A DNA stretch of 64,000 nt from Neisseriales bacterium (GCA_008017155.1 SSGX01000005.1:56619-120618), one strand, 5' to 3'; positions 17,781 through 26,889 are shown, numbered from the stretch's first letter. Notes: generated by a model from the letters alone, not told the origin. Numbers and translations: made by a program.

Positions 17781-17864
17781 GTGCGTTCTTTAAAGAGTTT
17801 TTTGCTTTATTTTTCCTATTCTACAGATGGAGTAGAGGTGGAGTTGGCTGGTTATTTTATCTAG
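17781..17864 (+). CDS. Short ORF, 27 aa
   Basis: A GTG start nine bases after AAGGAAAGG, giving MRSLKSFLLYFSYSTDGVEV and a hydrophobic end. The ribosome binding site is good, but the frame is so short that it could be chance. It shares a G-x-VEV segment with the 38-aa ORF at 14740. Confidence 0.25.
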   Translation: MRSLKSFLLYFSYSTDGVEVELAGYFI

Positions 17865-17931
17865 GAATAGAAATAATATATTGATTAGCCACGGATTAGT
17901 GAAGATGATTATATAAGAAGATTTATAAATT

Positions 17932-19074
17932 ATGAATGATAGTGAATTATTTAATAAAAAGTCCTTAGCTAGAATATGCGGGCTTGATACTCTCCGCGCG
18001 ATGGCAATTCTCTTAGTGATGATATTCCACTATAAATTCTTTGTGTCACATGAAAATAATTTTGGACTATTTAGTGAGATTGGTTGGATTGGGGTTGATT
18101 TATTTTTTGTATTAAGTGGTTATTTGATAAGTCGGCAATTATTTGCTGAAATTAAATTTGACCACTTTAGTTTTAAGATCTTTTATCTGAAGCGGGCGCT
18201 TAAAATATTACCTTGTTATTACTTTGTACTCTTTTTGTATTTTCTTATCCCAGGGTTTACAGAATCACCAATAAAAGTTTCATTTTGGAAATATGCGCTG
18301 TTCATTCAAAATTTCGATCTCCCTATCAGTGGTTTTTCACAGTCATGGTCATTATGTGTGGAAGAGCATTTTTATCTAATCTTTCCAGTTATAGCTCTTT
18401 TATTAAGAAATAATATTCGAAAGCTTTTAATAATAATGGTCGCAATAGTTGTTTCTGGGTTAATTATTCGTGGGCTGGTATGGCAAGATCTAGCAACAAG
18501 TGAAAGACTTGATTTATATACAAAAGTCATTTATTATCCAAGCTATTTTCGCCTAGATGGAATAATTTGCGGCATCGCAATCGCAGTTATTGAGTGTTTT
18601 TATGGGAGTTTTTATTTAAGGATACTCCGCTATGCAAATATCTTATTGGTTTTTGGTTTTTGTTCTTTGCTTCTATTATGCATAATTGTGCGTGATCGAA
18701 CTAGTTTCTTAACTGCTACAATCGGATACCCGCTTATTTCCGTTGCCTTTGCTATAGTTCTTATATCGTCGCTTAGTTCAAATTCTGTACTCAATAAATA
18801 TGCTTTACCAATTATGCCTCAAATAGCTAAATGGTCGTTTGGAGTTTATTTAGTACAGAAGCCTATTAGTGTGTTGTTGGCAAAATATTTTGTCCAGCTA
18901 GGATATGATAATAACTCATATTTAATAATATCTTTAAATCTCCTAACTCAGCTTTTCGCAGGTGCAATGCTCTATTATACTGTTGAATACTACGGACTAT
19001 ACCTTCGGGAAATTATCCTCGCAAAGTGGCGGGGTGAACGAAATGGTGTGGTTCTTTTATCATCTAAAAAATAA
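17932..19074 (+). CDS. Acyltransferase family 3 membrane protein (OafA/YrhL-like)
   Basis: 380 aa with about ten transmembrane helices. The N-terminal motif LDTLRAMAILLVMIFHYKFF contains the family's R and catalytic-type H, followed by GWIGVDLFFVLSGYLISRQL and later FSQSWSLCVEEHFYLIFP. These proteins transfer acetyl or other acyl groups from the cytoplasm to sugars of lipopolysaccharide, peptidoglycan or secreted glycans. Inside an island of lipoproteins it may modify a surface glycan, but that is inference. A short palindrome with a T-run follows. Confidence 0.88.
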   Translation: MNDSELFNKKSLARICGLDTLRAMAILLVMIFHYKFFVSHENNFGLFSEIGWIGVDLFFVLSGYLISRQLFAEIKFDHFSFKIFYLKRALKILPCYYFVLFLYFLIPGFTESPIKVSFWKYALFIQNFDLPISGFSQSWSLCVEEHFYLIFPVIALLLRNNIRKLLIIMVAIVVSGLIIRGLVWQDLATSERLDLYTKVIYYPSYFRLDGIICGIAIAVIECFYGSFYLRILRYANILLVFGFCSLLLLCIIVRDRTSFLTATIGYPLISVAFAIVLISSLSSNSVLNKYALPIMPQIAKWSFGVYLVQKPISVLLAKYFVQLGYDNNSYLIISLNLLTQLFAGAMLYYTVEYYGLYLREIILAKWRGERNGVVLLSSKK

Positions 19075-19090
19075 TTCTGTACGATAGCAG

Positions 19091-19109
19091 TTAGCGCTAA
19101 ATTTTTTAT
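19091..19109 (+). terminator. Possible weak terminator
   Basis: The 10-bp palindrome TTAGCGCTAA (19091-19100) is followed by ATTTTTTATT. The rest of the 19075-19394 gap holds the dyad promoter. Confidence 0.3.
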
Positions 19110-19232
19110 TGTTGTTAATTGTAACATTGATATTTTTGGTGATGCTATTTTTCACTTTTATGCTTATTGCCGGAATTTTTTTTCTGTGATAATGCTTTAT
19201 CTAGTATTGTTTATATCAATTTATATGTTTGT

Positions 19233-19280
19233 CAATAGATGTTTTTATCTATTGTGCTTATTTAAATTATTAGATAGAAT
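19233..19280 (+). promoter_or_regulatory. Dyad operator plus -10 box upstream of the 19395 gene
   Basis: Perfect CAATAGAT-N6-ATCTATTG at 19233-19254, identical to the 10334 site even in its centre, then exactly 20 bp, then TAGAAT at 19275-19280. Confidence 0.75.
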
Positions 19281-19394
19281 GTTGTAAGTTCGATTAGTGT
19301 TTTTAACAATATGCGACATCATAATTAGCTTATCTACCAAATTTAAAATTTAATTGAATTAAAGTTATAAATATATTAACAAAAGGAGACTTGA

Positions 19395-20165
19395 ATGAGA
19401 AACTTAGCGAAGATTAGGTTGGCAGCTTTATTTGCCATTTTATCTGTGAGTCATGTGTATGCCTTAGATGGATCAACGTGGAAGGTTATGATCGTGAAAA
19501 ATGATCTGAATCATTCCGTTAAATTAAATACTTTTTTGGTTTTACGCGGTACTTTTATTCTTGCTAAGCTTGATAATGGTGTGGTGGTGAATAATAACTG
19601 GAATTTTGTAGAACTAAATCCTCAATCAGAGATCATAATTCCAGCTAATTCGTCAATAGACAGTAAGACTCCGGGTAATCAGTTGAATTTTACTTTAAAC
19701 AGCATGACTAATGAGGACTTGCGAAATAGAGGTTATAATACTCTGGTATTTGTAACGCAAAATTATAATGAGTGGATGACAGATCGTTATGCTAATCTGA
19801 TCATTAATGCAGGTTTGGGTATACCAGAGGTTCGTTATGGTTATACAGGATACTTTGATAGTGCTGCATCAGGGAAAGCAAATGATAAGGGTGAAGAAGT
19901 TGATAGCCTTAGTAATGAGTTAATTAATTATAGCTACTTTCTTGGCTATACCCGTGTTTCAAATGTCGAGGTAGTACCTAGGGCTTCTGGGCGAGCTATA
20001 AAAGGCATGGCTGGGGTATTCAGTAGAGTGCCAGAGATCCTTTATGATTCTTCTAGTAATAACCATTTAGATGTACCCGCATATAATGAAATTTCAATTG
20101 CAAAAGATGTTTGTGCTAACCAAGCCACAATTGATGCTTATTTAGATTGCTTTAAAGATCAATAA
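19395..20165 (+). CDS. Hypothetical exported protein
   Basis: 256 aa with a signal peptide (LAALFAILSVSHVYA-LDG) and strong RBS AAGGAGA. The mature part looks beta-rich (WKVMIVKNDLNHSVKLNTFL). I recognise no family. It is the first gene after a dyad promoter, 48 bases upstream of the 20214 lipoprotein, and so is probably part of a three-gene unit 19395-23548. Confidence 0.6.
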   Translation: MRNLAKIRLAALFAILSVSHVYALDGSTWKVMIVKNDLNHSVKLNTFLVLRGTFILAKLDNGVVVNNNWNFVELNPQSEIIIPANSSIDSKTPGNQLNFTLNSMTNEDLRNRGYNTLVFVTQNYNEWMTDRYANLIINAGLGIPEVRYGYTGYFDSAASGKANDKGEEVDSLSNELINYSYFLGYTRVSNVEVVPRASGRAIKGMAGVFSRVPEILYDSSSNNHLDVPAYNEISIAKDVCANQATIDAYLDCFKDQ

Positions 20166-20213
20166 ATTAATATATCAATGACTGCATATAATATTTTTAA
20201 CAGGATTCATAAA

Positions 20214-22043
20214 ATGAAACTATCAGCCAAAGCTACAATATCTACTCTAATGCTAGTCTCCTTGTGTGCTTGTAATGGTGGTGAAAATTCATCATCTAGA
20301 TCAGCTCAAAGTGAAACGGAAAAACTATTTAAGCAACGTAATGCAATAATTTTAGATGCAATTAAAAATGGACAACAGGTTGTTCTTCCTTCTTCTTTAA
20401 AAACTTTTCGCGAATTGCGCGTTGCTAGCGTGGGTGCATATGGTTCAAATCTTGGTATGCCAGGCTATAACAAAATGAATGCTATGCTTTCTCACGATTC
20501 ATGCATCATCACAAATGGTGATTTGTTCAGTGACTCTAATTATGCCAAAGGTAAAAAGAGTGATAAATATGAGTATACAATGGATAGTTCTAGTAAATCA
20601 TCAGAGCAGTCTCAGGCAATTTCAGCATCACTCTCAGGAGGAACTTCCTTGATTCAGGTTAGTGGTTCAGCAGCTGTTGAGAATAGTTCAACTTTTAATG
20701 ATTCTGAGATTGGGTTTAACCTTTTGGCAACGGTTAATGGAACACATCTGTTAAATGATAGTAATACTAGTAATAGTGGTGTTCTTAAAGACTTTTTTAA
20801 ACCAATATACTTGACTTCTGGCAGTCTTAATTCGAGTTTTTATAAATCATGTGGTGATGGTTATGTTAATTCAGAAGATTATACCGCAGGAGTTAAAGCG
20901 CATATATCAATCAAACTACAAAATCAGGAAGAAGCATCAAGTTTTAGAGCTGAGTTAAGTGCTTCCTACGGTAGCTTTGCGGAACTTTCTGCCTCAATTC
21001 AAGCAGCAGAGAAAAAAACTAGTCAAAAAGCACAAATTATTGTAGCCCTTTCTCAATTAGGTGGTGATTCCGGAGGACTATTAAAAGTAATTGATAGCGA
21101 TGTGCTAGATTGCGGGGTGAATAATTTTCAGAGTTGTAATGCTGTGATGAATAAAATACTAACCTATGCTGGCAGTTTTGCTGATCAGATAAAAGATCCC
21201 ACTACTGGAAATATAAAGCCAGATAAAGTAGCATATCTAATTCCTTCTTTTACTAAATATGAAAATAAAGTAAAATTAACTGGAACTGATATTACGCCTG
21301 AGGCCTCAGCTGCTATTTCTCGCCTTAATAAAATTTATTTAGATAATCTAAAACTTTATTATGGGTTTCAAGATATTGTTGCGACGTTAGATAGCTCAGC
21401 GCAGAATAGTCTCAAAAATGAGGTGCTAAATAAGCTTAGAGATCGCGAAGTGTATATATCTAGTCAGGCACCACTATGCTACAATGATCCCTCAACCTGT
21501 GCAACAGTTACATTACCTAATATTGTTAAACAAATAAATGCATCTTATCCAATTGATCCAAATGTACTAGACTTTTATGCTAAGAGCTATACTGCTAGGA
21601 ACTTCTTGAATCTAAATACAAAATTTGGTTCTAGTGATAATTCTAAAGCTATTAAGGTTAAGCTCCTTCCTATGTCTATATATACAGGCTCAGATGGCTC
21701 AGTTAAATATAACTATAAGGCAACTGATCTTGGTGATTGTAGTACTAATACATGTAAAGATTTACAAGTTAAGGTTCAATTACTGGGGGTCGATAGCAAA
21801 GATAAACTTATGCGTTATAAAATTACTTTTAACAATATTAAATCACTATCTTATCAATGTGGCGATAATCGCTCTAATGGGTCTGTAGATTGTCATGGAT
21901 ATTATGGCATGAGAGCTGAGAGTCTACCTACATATAATCATAACGATACAGCTAGCTTTGATTGGTTTGACTCATTACATTATACCTATGTTGGTGGTTT
22001 TACTGATGAGGAATTAAAACAGATTGCTATTTTATCAGTGTGA
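20214..22043 (+). CDS. Lipoprotein paralogous to the 10511 protein, faintly MACPF-like
   Basis: 609 aa from the ATG at 20214, which has AGGA eight bases upstream; an ATG 36 bases earlier would mask the signal. The lipobox is SLCAC-NGGE. Residues ~90-170 are Ser-rich and repetitive (SSSKSSEQSQAISASLSGG). FYKSCGDGYVNSEDYTAG near residue 208 aligns with the 10511 protein, as does the Cys-bearing CGVNNFQSCNAVMNKI region. The C-terminal ~150 residues have several cysteines. A membrane-inserting or binding role is a hypothesis from the weak MACPF-like block. It is followed by a hairpin and the propeller lipoprotein at 22157. Confidence 0.55.
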   Translation: MKLSAKATISTLMLVSLCACNGGENSSSRSAQSETEKLFKQRNAIILDAIKNGQQVVLPSSLKTFRELRVASVGAYGSNLGMPGYNKMNAMLSHDSCIITNGDLFSDSNYAKGKKSDKYEYTMDSSSKSSEQSQAISASLSGGTSLIQVSGSAAVENSSTFNDSEIGFNLLATVNGTHLLNDSNTSNSGVLKDFFKPIYLTSGSLNSSFYKSCGDGYVNSEDYTAGVKAHISIKLQNQEEASSFRAELSASYGSFAELSASIQAAEKKTSQKAQIIVALSQLGGDSGGLLKVIDSDVLDCGVNNFQSCNAVMNKILTYAGSFADQIKDPTTGNIKPDKVAYLIPSFTKYENKVKLTGTDITPEASAAISRLNKIYLDNLKLYYGFQDIVATLDSSAQNSLKNEVLNKLRDREVYISSQAPLCYNDPSTCATVTLPNIVKQINASYPIDPNVLDFYAKSYTARNFLNLNTKFGSSDNSKAIKVKLLPMSIYTGSDGSVKYNYKATDLGDCSTNTCKDLQVKVQLLGVDSKDKLMRYKITFNNIKSLSYQCGDNRSNGSVDCHGYYGMRAESLPTYNHNDTASFDWFDSLHYTYVGGFTDEELKQIAILSV

Positions 22044-22057
22044 CTGAAAAATATTTT

Positions 22058-22091
22058 AACTGGTAATGAGTACTTTATTGCCAGTTGTTTA
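22058..22091 (+). terminator. Hairpin between the 20214 and 22157 genes
   Basis: AACTGGTAAT (22058-22067) pairs with ATTGCCAGTT (22077-22086) through one G-T pair, then GTTTA. It may be a leaky terminator within the unit. Confidence 0.5.
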
Positions 22092-22156
22092 TATGTTTCT
22101 TTGTTGATTTATCAAATTATCAGTTATTTACAATAACTGCTATTTAGGGGTATAAA

Positions 22157-23548
22157 ATGTTAAAAAGACTAGTTAAATTTAATTTGGCTTCGCTTTGTCT
22201 TTTTCCTGTATTTTTGTCTGCATGTAATGGTGGGAGTAGTTCAGCTAACTCCAATAATTTACTAATTTCTCAAAGTATTCCAAACTTATATTTAGATCAA
22301 AACTGGGAAGTACGAGTGAGTAGCTCTGGCAGAGTTACAGAATCAATTGAAGTTACACTACAAAGTCCTTATGGAATATTAACTTCTCCATCAACTGTAG
22401 TATTAACACCAGAAAGTCCTATAGCATCATTCAGTATTAGCGGAAATGTGGTTTGTGTGGCATGTAAAATTTCTGCAAGTTCAAATAACTACGGTACTGC
22501 GTATTCAAACAATTTTGATGTCAAGTCTGGACAGCTTCCTGATTATGGTGGGCTTGCAGACTTAGAGGTTGCAACAGGTTCACATAAAATTTTTGCTGCC
22601 TCAACTAATGGTCATGTCTATCGTGCACAGATTGAGAGTTCTTCAGGTACATCAGGTCCGTGGATTCAGATGTCTACAGAAATCCCTGATTCAAGTTCTA
22701 TTTTGGATATGGATTATGATCGATTAACTCAAAACTTGTATGCAATAACAGCCAATGGAAATGCGTATCTTTCAATTTTAGGGGTAGGTAGCTGGAAGCA
22801 ATTAGGCGGTGGAAGTTTACCCGATAATTCAATTTCATTTGGTTCACAAATTGATACAGCAGGTAACTTATTTGTAGCTGCTAATAATGGAAATATCTAT
22901 GCAACTAGCCTAAATGGCGGAAATTGGCAGATAGTAGGTAATGCCAAATTACCAGATGGAGGTGTTGTAACTACCGAATATGGTATTTATATTGTTCCTA
23001 TTAATAATAATGCGGAGAGCATATTTGTTGGTTCTTCACTAGGTAATGTATATGTAAGCAATATTAATCCTGCTAGTTTAGTTTCCGGTTCATGGGTTCA
23101 TATTGCTAATTCTTCAATACCAGACGAAATTACATCCATTAGTGTTGATTCAAGTACTAATCCCGAGTCTGGTAGCATTTATGCAGGAACTAATCGGGGA
23201 TTAATTTATTATTCATCAGGAATAAATGGAGCATGGAAGCAATTAGGAGCTGCTCTAGGTGGAAGTATAGATTTTATTGTCATTGATTCATCTACAAGCG
23301 ATATTTACGCATTAACACAGTATGGCGCTGCAACTTTTTCAGCATACTATTCTTTAGCGTCAGGATTTACAAGTTGGACTAATTTTGGAAATATTCTTCC
23401 GGAGTCAATGTCTGATGGCTGCACAGTAAGCGATGTAGTTACTTCTTTTCCGGGTACAAATCTTCAGTTTGCTGGCACTAATTGTGGGAATGTTTATTTC
23501 TCAACTTATGGGTTTACTGATTGGAAAGCAGTTGGGCTTTCTTTATGA
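22157..23548 (+). CDS. Seven-repeat beta-propeller-like lipoprotein with N-terminal Ig-like domain
   Basis: 463 aa, RBS AGGGG, lipobox LSAC-NGGS. Residues ~35-125 form an Ig-like domain (SIEVTLQSPYGILTSPSTVV). Seven repeats follow with strands NGHVYRA, NGNAYLS, NGNIYAT, LGNVYVS, RGLIYYS, YGAATFS and CGNVYFS, separated by W-x-Q-(L/I/M) strands and IPD/LPD turns. The repeat spacing and number match the 8858 protein, its paralogue, which lacks the Ig-like domain. It is a predicted outer-membrane-anchored binding protein; the ligand is unknown. It closes the 19395-23548 unit. Confidence 0.7.
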   Translation: MLKRLVKFNLASLCLFPVFLSACNGGSSSANSNNLLISQSIPNLYLDQNWEVRVSSSGRVTESIEVTLQSPYGILTSPSTVVLTPESPIASFSISGNVVCVACKISASSNNYGTAYSNNFDVKSGQLPDYGGLADLEVATGSHKIFAASTNGHVYRAQIESSSGTSGPWIQMSTEIPDSSSILDMDYDRLTQNLYAITANGNAYLSILGVGSWKQLGGGSLPDNSISFGSQIDTAGNLFVAANNGNIYATSLNGGNWQIVGNAKLPDGGVVTTEYGIYIVPINNNAESIFVGSSLGNVYVSNINPASLVSGSWVHIANSSIPDEITSISVDSSTNPESGSIYAGTNRGLIYYSSGINGAWKQLGAALGGSIDFIVIDSSTSDIYALTQYGAATFSAYYSLASGFTSWTNFGNILPESMSDGCTVSDVVTSFPGTNLQFAGTNCGNVYFSTYGFTDWKAVGLSL

Positions 23549-23634
23549 TTATTGATTTAAATATCTTATAGGTACAATTAAAACTTTTCATAACATAAAA
23601 ATTTCTCTCCTTCAGGAGCAGCTCTTCTTCCTCT

Positions 23635-23669
23635 AGCACTAGTCAACTTGTTTGGCTGGTGCTTTTTTT
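23635..23669 (+). terminator. Terminator after the 22157 gene
   Basis: AGCACTAGTC (23635-23644) pairs with GGCTGGTGCT (23654-23663) through two G-T pairs, followed by TTTTTTA. The next dyad operator starts about 30 bases later. Confidence 0.75.
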
Positions 23670-23697
23670 ATCTTTACCATGAAATCTATGGTTTTGT

Positions 23698-23745
23698 CAA
23701 TAGATAAAATCATCCATTGAGAATTTTCTTGATGATCAATATAAT
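23698..23745 (+). promoter_or_regulatory. Dyad operator plus -10 box upstream of the 23817 gene
   Basis: CAATAGAT-N6-ATCCATTG at 23698-23719 (one change in the proximal arm), exactly 20 bp, then a consensus TATAAT at 23740-23745. Confidence 0.75.
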
Positions 23746-23816
23746 CCAGTTAGTAAAAAAGATTTAGATCTTTTAGTTGACTAATGTTTATTAAGTGGTT
23801 TTCTTAAGGTGCAAAT

Positions 23817-26405
23817 ATGAAGATAAAATTTATAAAGCGGATGAGTTATAGTATCTTGACTATCGCTATACTTTCTGCATGTGGTAATAGCGGTTCTGGT
23901 TCTAATGGTAGTAATAATAATCCGCAGCCAATTGTTGATACTGTTGAAAAAGTAGTTATTGGTCAGATTTCTAAGATGCCTGTTATAGCTGGAAGTGCTA
24001 GTTCATATGAAGTTGTGATCAAAAATAATTCAAAAGAAGCAGTTAAACTAAGCTCAGTTTCTTTGCCTTCTCATACTTATAAAATGGAAAAGAATATTAG
24101 TGGTTTAAAGACTGATTTATATGATTTCTCCGCATGTTCTAATACCCTTCTTGCAAATCAAACTTGTGTTGCTAAAATAACTCCTGCAGATCAAGCTGGT
24201 GGTTTTGCGCTTAAGGCGATATTTAATGGGACATCAACTGGTAAGAGTTATACTGCAAATCAGGTCTTCAACTATGGGGAAATTACTGAACAAAGTGGTT
24301 TTAGTCTTGATAACTCAACGATTACTGTTGAAGAGAAAAATAACCGCTCTTACTATTTATCAATCCCTTTTGTATTAGATGGTAATTATTCAGATGTCAA
24401 AGTAAAAAGTTCTATTATTCCTGCTGAAACACCAGTTATCTCATGTTCTGGAAAAGGTTTTGCTAAAGGAAGTAGCTGTACGGCACATTTACTGTTTAAT
24501 GGTGGTAAATATAGTAATAAAATTATCTTGACTGGAGTATATGGAGATACAACAGTGCGAATGGCTAATTTAAGTTCGTCTAAACATAGCCTGAAGGCAG
24601 ATGGAAATAGTACTGATTCATCCCCAGTTTTTGTGAACGTTGATAATAATACAGTTGGTAATCTTGTACATAATGGATCTAATGCAATCCTTAGCTATGG
24701 TGTCAATTATCCTGTTACGATTATAAATAATGGACTAGCTGATGTAAATATAACTAGTATTACGTCTAATGAAAGTAGTATTGCGGTGGTAGATAGCACT
24801 TGTGGTAGTACCTTAGTTGCTGGTGGTACTTGTACCTTTAATGCTAATTCTTCATCTAAAACAAACAAGACTGGTCAAATTACTATTAACAGTAGTGGCT
24901 TAGGTAGTTCTGTCTTTAATGTTATTGCAATGGGTAGCTCAAATGCTCCTGGATTAACCTTAACTAATAATGGTAATTTCACTTATACTGTTGCTGGTGA
25001 ATCGAGAGATGTTGTTATTAATGTAAAAAATAGTAGTACAACTGACACTAAATTAACTAACTTAGCCTTTACTACATTGTCTGCACCGTTTTCTATTTTG
25101 CCTTATACCGGACAGGGTAATAACTCTTGTGATGTAAGCGGAGGTACTACCGAATTATCACAAGGTGAAAGTTGTAATCTCGTAATAAAATATAGTCCAA
25201 CTGGAGTTACTTCACAAAATGCATTGGATTTTGCAGTACGAGGAAATTATTTTGAATCTGATGGTGTAACGAATCATACTTTGAGTTCGAAAGTTAGCGT
25301 GAATTATTCAGCAATTGCTAGTTATGCTCATGTAAGCTTTAGCCCAAATCCACTTACAATGACTTCAATTCGTGCAGACGGTAATAAATCTACTGAAAGT
25401 ACGATAACCTTGACTAATGATGGTGGTACTGCTGCTACGAATTTTTCTATTGATACTAGTGCATTAGCTGCCAATCATTTGACAGTCATGGCGAATGATT
25501 GCCCAACTAATGGTAATACTTTAAATACAGGTGCTCAATGTACTTTGCGGGTTAAATTTGGTCCAGTTAATACCGATGTTGATAATACTACAGATATTAG
25601 CGCAAATTATAATCTATCTCCAAATGATGGCACTACTTCATCACGAGGGGAGATTAAAACATTTGCTAGAAAAGCAGCCTTAATTCAAGTAAGTGCACCT
25701 GAAGTAACAGCAGACAATGTTGGATATACCCAAACTGGTAACACATATCAATTTTATCCAACACCTAATCAGTATTTGAGATTTAAATTTACCTACACGA
25801 ATATTGGTACAGAGTCAGCAAATTCATTTAACGTAACCCTAGGCGATTCTATCCCTGCTTTTGCAGAATTGGATCCGTCATCAACTTGTAAGACTGATGG
25901 TACTGCTAGTACTCTAGCTGCTAGCGAAAGTTGCACCCTAACCTTACGTTTTATGAATAATCAATATTTGCAGGTTTTTGGAGCAGATCAAACTGCAGAT
26001 TTAACTATACCAGGTTACTCATATAAAGATTCAAATACAGGTGTAAATACATTTGCTTTTAGTACACCTAAATATAATATTCAGGCTAAGCCTTGGGCTA
26101 CTGTTTCTGGAAGTGCTTTAGTTAGTGGTGTTACTGCAACTGTAAGTCTGGGTTATGCAAATCTTGCTCCTATTGCTGGTAACTATATTAGTTTTAGCCT
26201 AACTGATTATGAACAGGCTGGTTTTATCTCTAATGGCAGCTCTTCATGTACTGCTACTGGGGTGCCAACTAACTGTTCTATTCAACTAACAGTTCCAAGC
26301 TACCTGCCTAAAGGTGATTATTACTTAAAATATTCAGCTACTAATAGCACTCCACCAGCAAGTAATCTTCCATTAACTGGAGTAGTTAAGGTAACCGTAA
26401 ATTGA
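23817..26405 (+). CDS. Large lipoprotein with repeated Ig-like (choice-of-anchor/SPD-2-Hydin-type) domains
   Basis: 862 aa, lipobox LSAC-GNSG. Several ~100-120-residue Ig-like repeats each carry a V-x-N-N/D-G/S strand and a C-x(8-15)-G/Q-x-x-C pair: SACSNTLLANQTCVAKI, STCGSTLVAGGTCTFNA, CDVSGGTTELSQGESCNLV, CPTNGNTLNTGAQCTLRVKF, STCKTDGTASTLAASESCTL. This is typical of choice-of-anchor D-like or ASPM/SPD-2/Hydin-like surface repeats, probably a stalk or adhesin-like rod. It is single-gene on its promoter, ending at a strong terminator at 26433. It is related to the 26941 and 40748 proteins. Confidence 0.7.
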   Translation: MKIKFIKRMSYSILTIAILSACGNSGSGSNGSNNNPQPIVDTVEKVVIGQISKMPVIAGSASSYEVVIKNNSKEAVKLSSVSLPSHTYKMEKNISGLKTDLYDFSACSNTLLANQTCVAKITPADQAGGFALKAIFNGTSTGKSYTANQVFNYGEITEQSGFSLDNSTITVEEKNNRSYYLSIPFVLDGNYSDVKVKSSIIPAETPVISCSGKGFAKGSSCTAHLLFNGGKYSNKIILTGVYGDTTVRMANLSSSKHSLKADGNSTDSSPVFVNVDNNTVGNLVHNGSNAILSYGVNYPVTIINNGLADVNITSITSNESSIAVVDSTCGSTLVAGGTCTFNANSSSKTNKTGQITINSSGLGSSVFNVIAMGSSNAPGLTLTNNGNFTYTVAGESRDVVINVKNSSTTDTKLTNLAFTTLSAPFSILPYTGQGNNSCDVSGGTTELSQGESCNLVIKYSPTGVTSQNALDFAVRGNYFESDGVTNHTLSSKVSVNYSAIASYAHVSFSPNPLTMTSIRADGNKSTESTITLTNDGGTAATNFSIDTSALAANHLTVMANDCPTNGNTLNTGAQCTLRVKFGPVNTDVDNTTDISANYNLSPNDGTTSSRGEIKTFARKAALIQVSAPEVTADNVGYTQTGNTYQFYPTPNQYLRFKFTYTNIGTESANSFNVTLGDSIPAFAELDPSSTCKTDGTASTLAASESCTLTLRFMNNQYLQVFGADQTADLTIPGYSYKDSNTGVNTFAFSTPKYNIQAKPWATVSGSALVSGVTATVSLGYANLAPIAGNYISFSLTDYEQAGFISNGSSSCTATGVPTNCSIQLTVPSYLPKGDYYLKYSATNSTPPASNLPLTGVVKVTVN

Positions 26406-26432
26406 TCTTTGTTCAAATGTATTAATGTATCT

Positions 26433-26460
26433 GGTAGCTATCTTTGATAGCTACCTTTTT
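26433..26460 (+). terminator. Strong rho-independent terminator
   Basis: GGTAGCTATC (26433-26442) pairs perfectly with GATAGCTACC (26446-26455) around TTT, followed by TTTTT. It closes the 23817 unit. Confidence 0.85.
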
Positions 26461-26514
26461 AGCTGCTAATTGATAATCAATTAGTCTATTTATGAATTTA
26501 TATTTGGGTGAAAT

Positions 26515-26847
26515 ATGGATAAAACTGATCTTATCGATAAAGTTCTGAAGAATAAAGTTAGAGAAACCAGAAAAACTATCTTAAAAGATGATGATGTTTA
26601 TTCGGGGCGGGTATTTTTGGAATTATCTGACGATATATTAACGATAACTGACAGTAAGCAACTTATGTTAGTTAGATATTATTGTCCGGATTATGATGCC
26701 TTTGAGTTGGTTGTTTTACTAAATGATATTTGTGGTACATTATTAAAAGTTCGGAGTGCATGGGAGTATTTATCAGCGACAGATAATGAGCTTCAGTACA
26801 TGATAAAACAACCAAATATGTATTACCATGATAGCCTATCCCAATAG
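26515..26847 (+). CDS. Small hypothetical cytoplasmic protein
   Basis: 110 aa beginning MDKTDLIDKVLKNKVRETRK, with no signal peptide, unlike its neighbours. RBS GGGTGA. The middle (VFLELSDDILTITDSKQLML, then VRYYCPDYDAFELVV) looks like a compact alpha/beta fold; I do not recognise it. It lies between a strong terminator and the next dyad. Its last two codons, CAA TAG, are the first six bases of that operator, so the stop codon and operator overlap exactly. Confidence 0.5.
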   Translation: MDKTDLIDKVLKNKVRETRKTILKDDDVYSGRVFLELSDDILTITDSKQLMLVRYYCPDYDAFELVVLLNDICGTLLKVRSAWEYLSATDNELQYMIKQPNMYYHDSLSQ

Positions 26848-26889
26848 ACAAAATCATCTATTGTGGAAAATATAATGATTCAATATAAT
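26842..26889 (+). promoter_or_regulatory. Dyad operator plus -10 box upstream of the 26941 gene
   Basis: CAATAGAC-N6-ATCTATTG at 26842-26863 (one change in the distal arm), exactly 20 bp, then consensus TATAAT at 26884-26889. It overlaps the end of the preceding gene. Confidence 0.75.
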
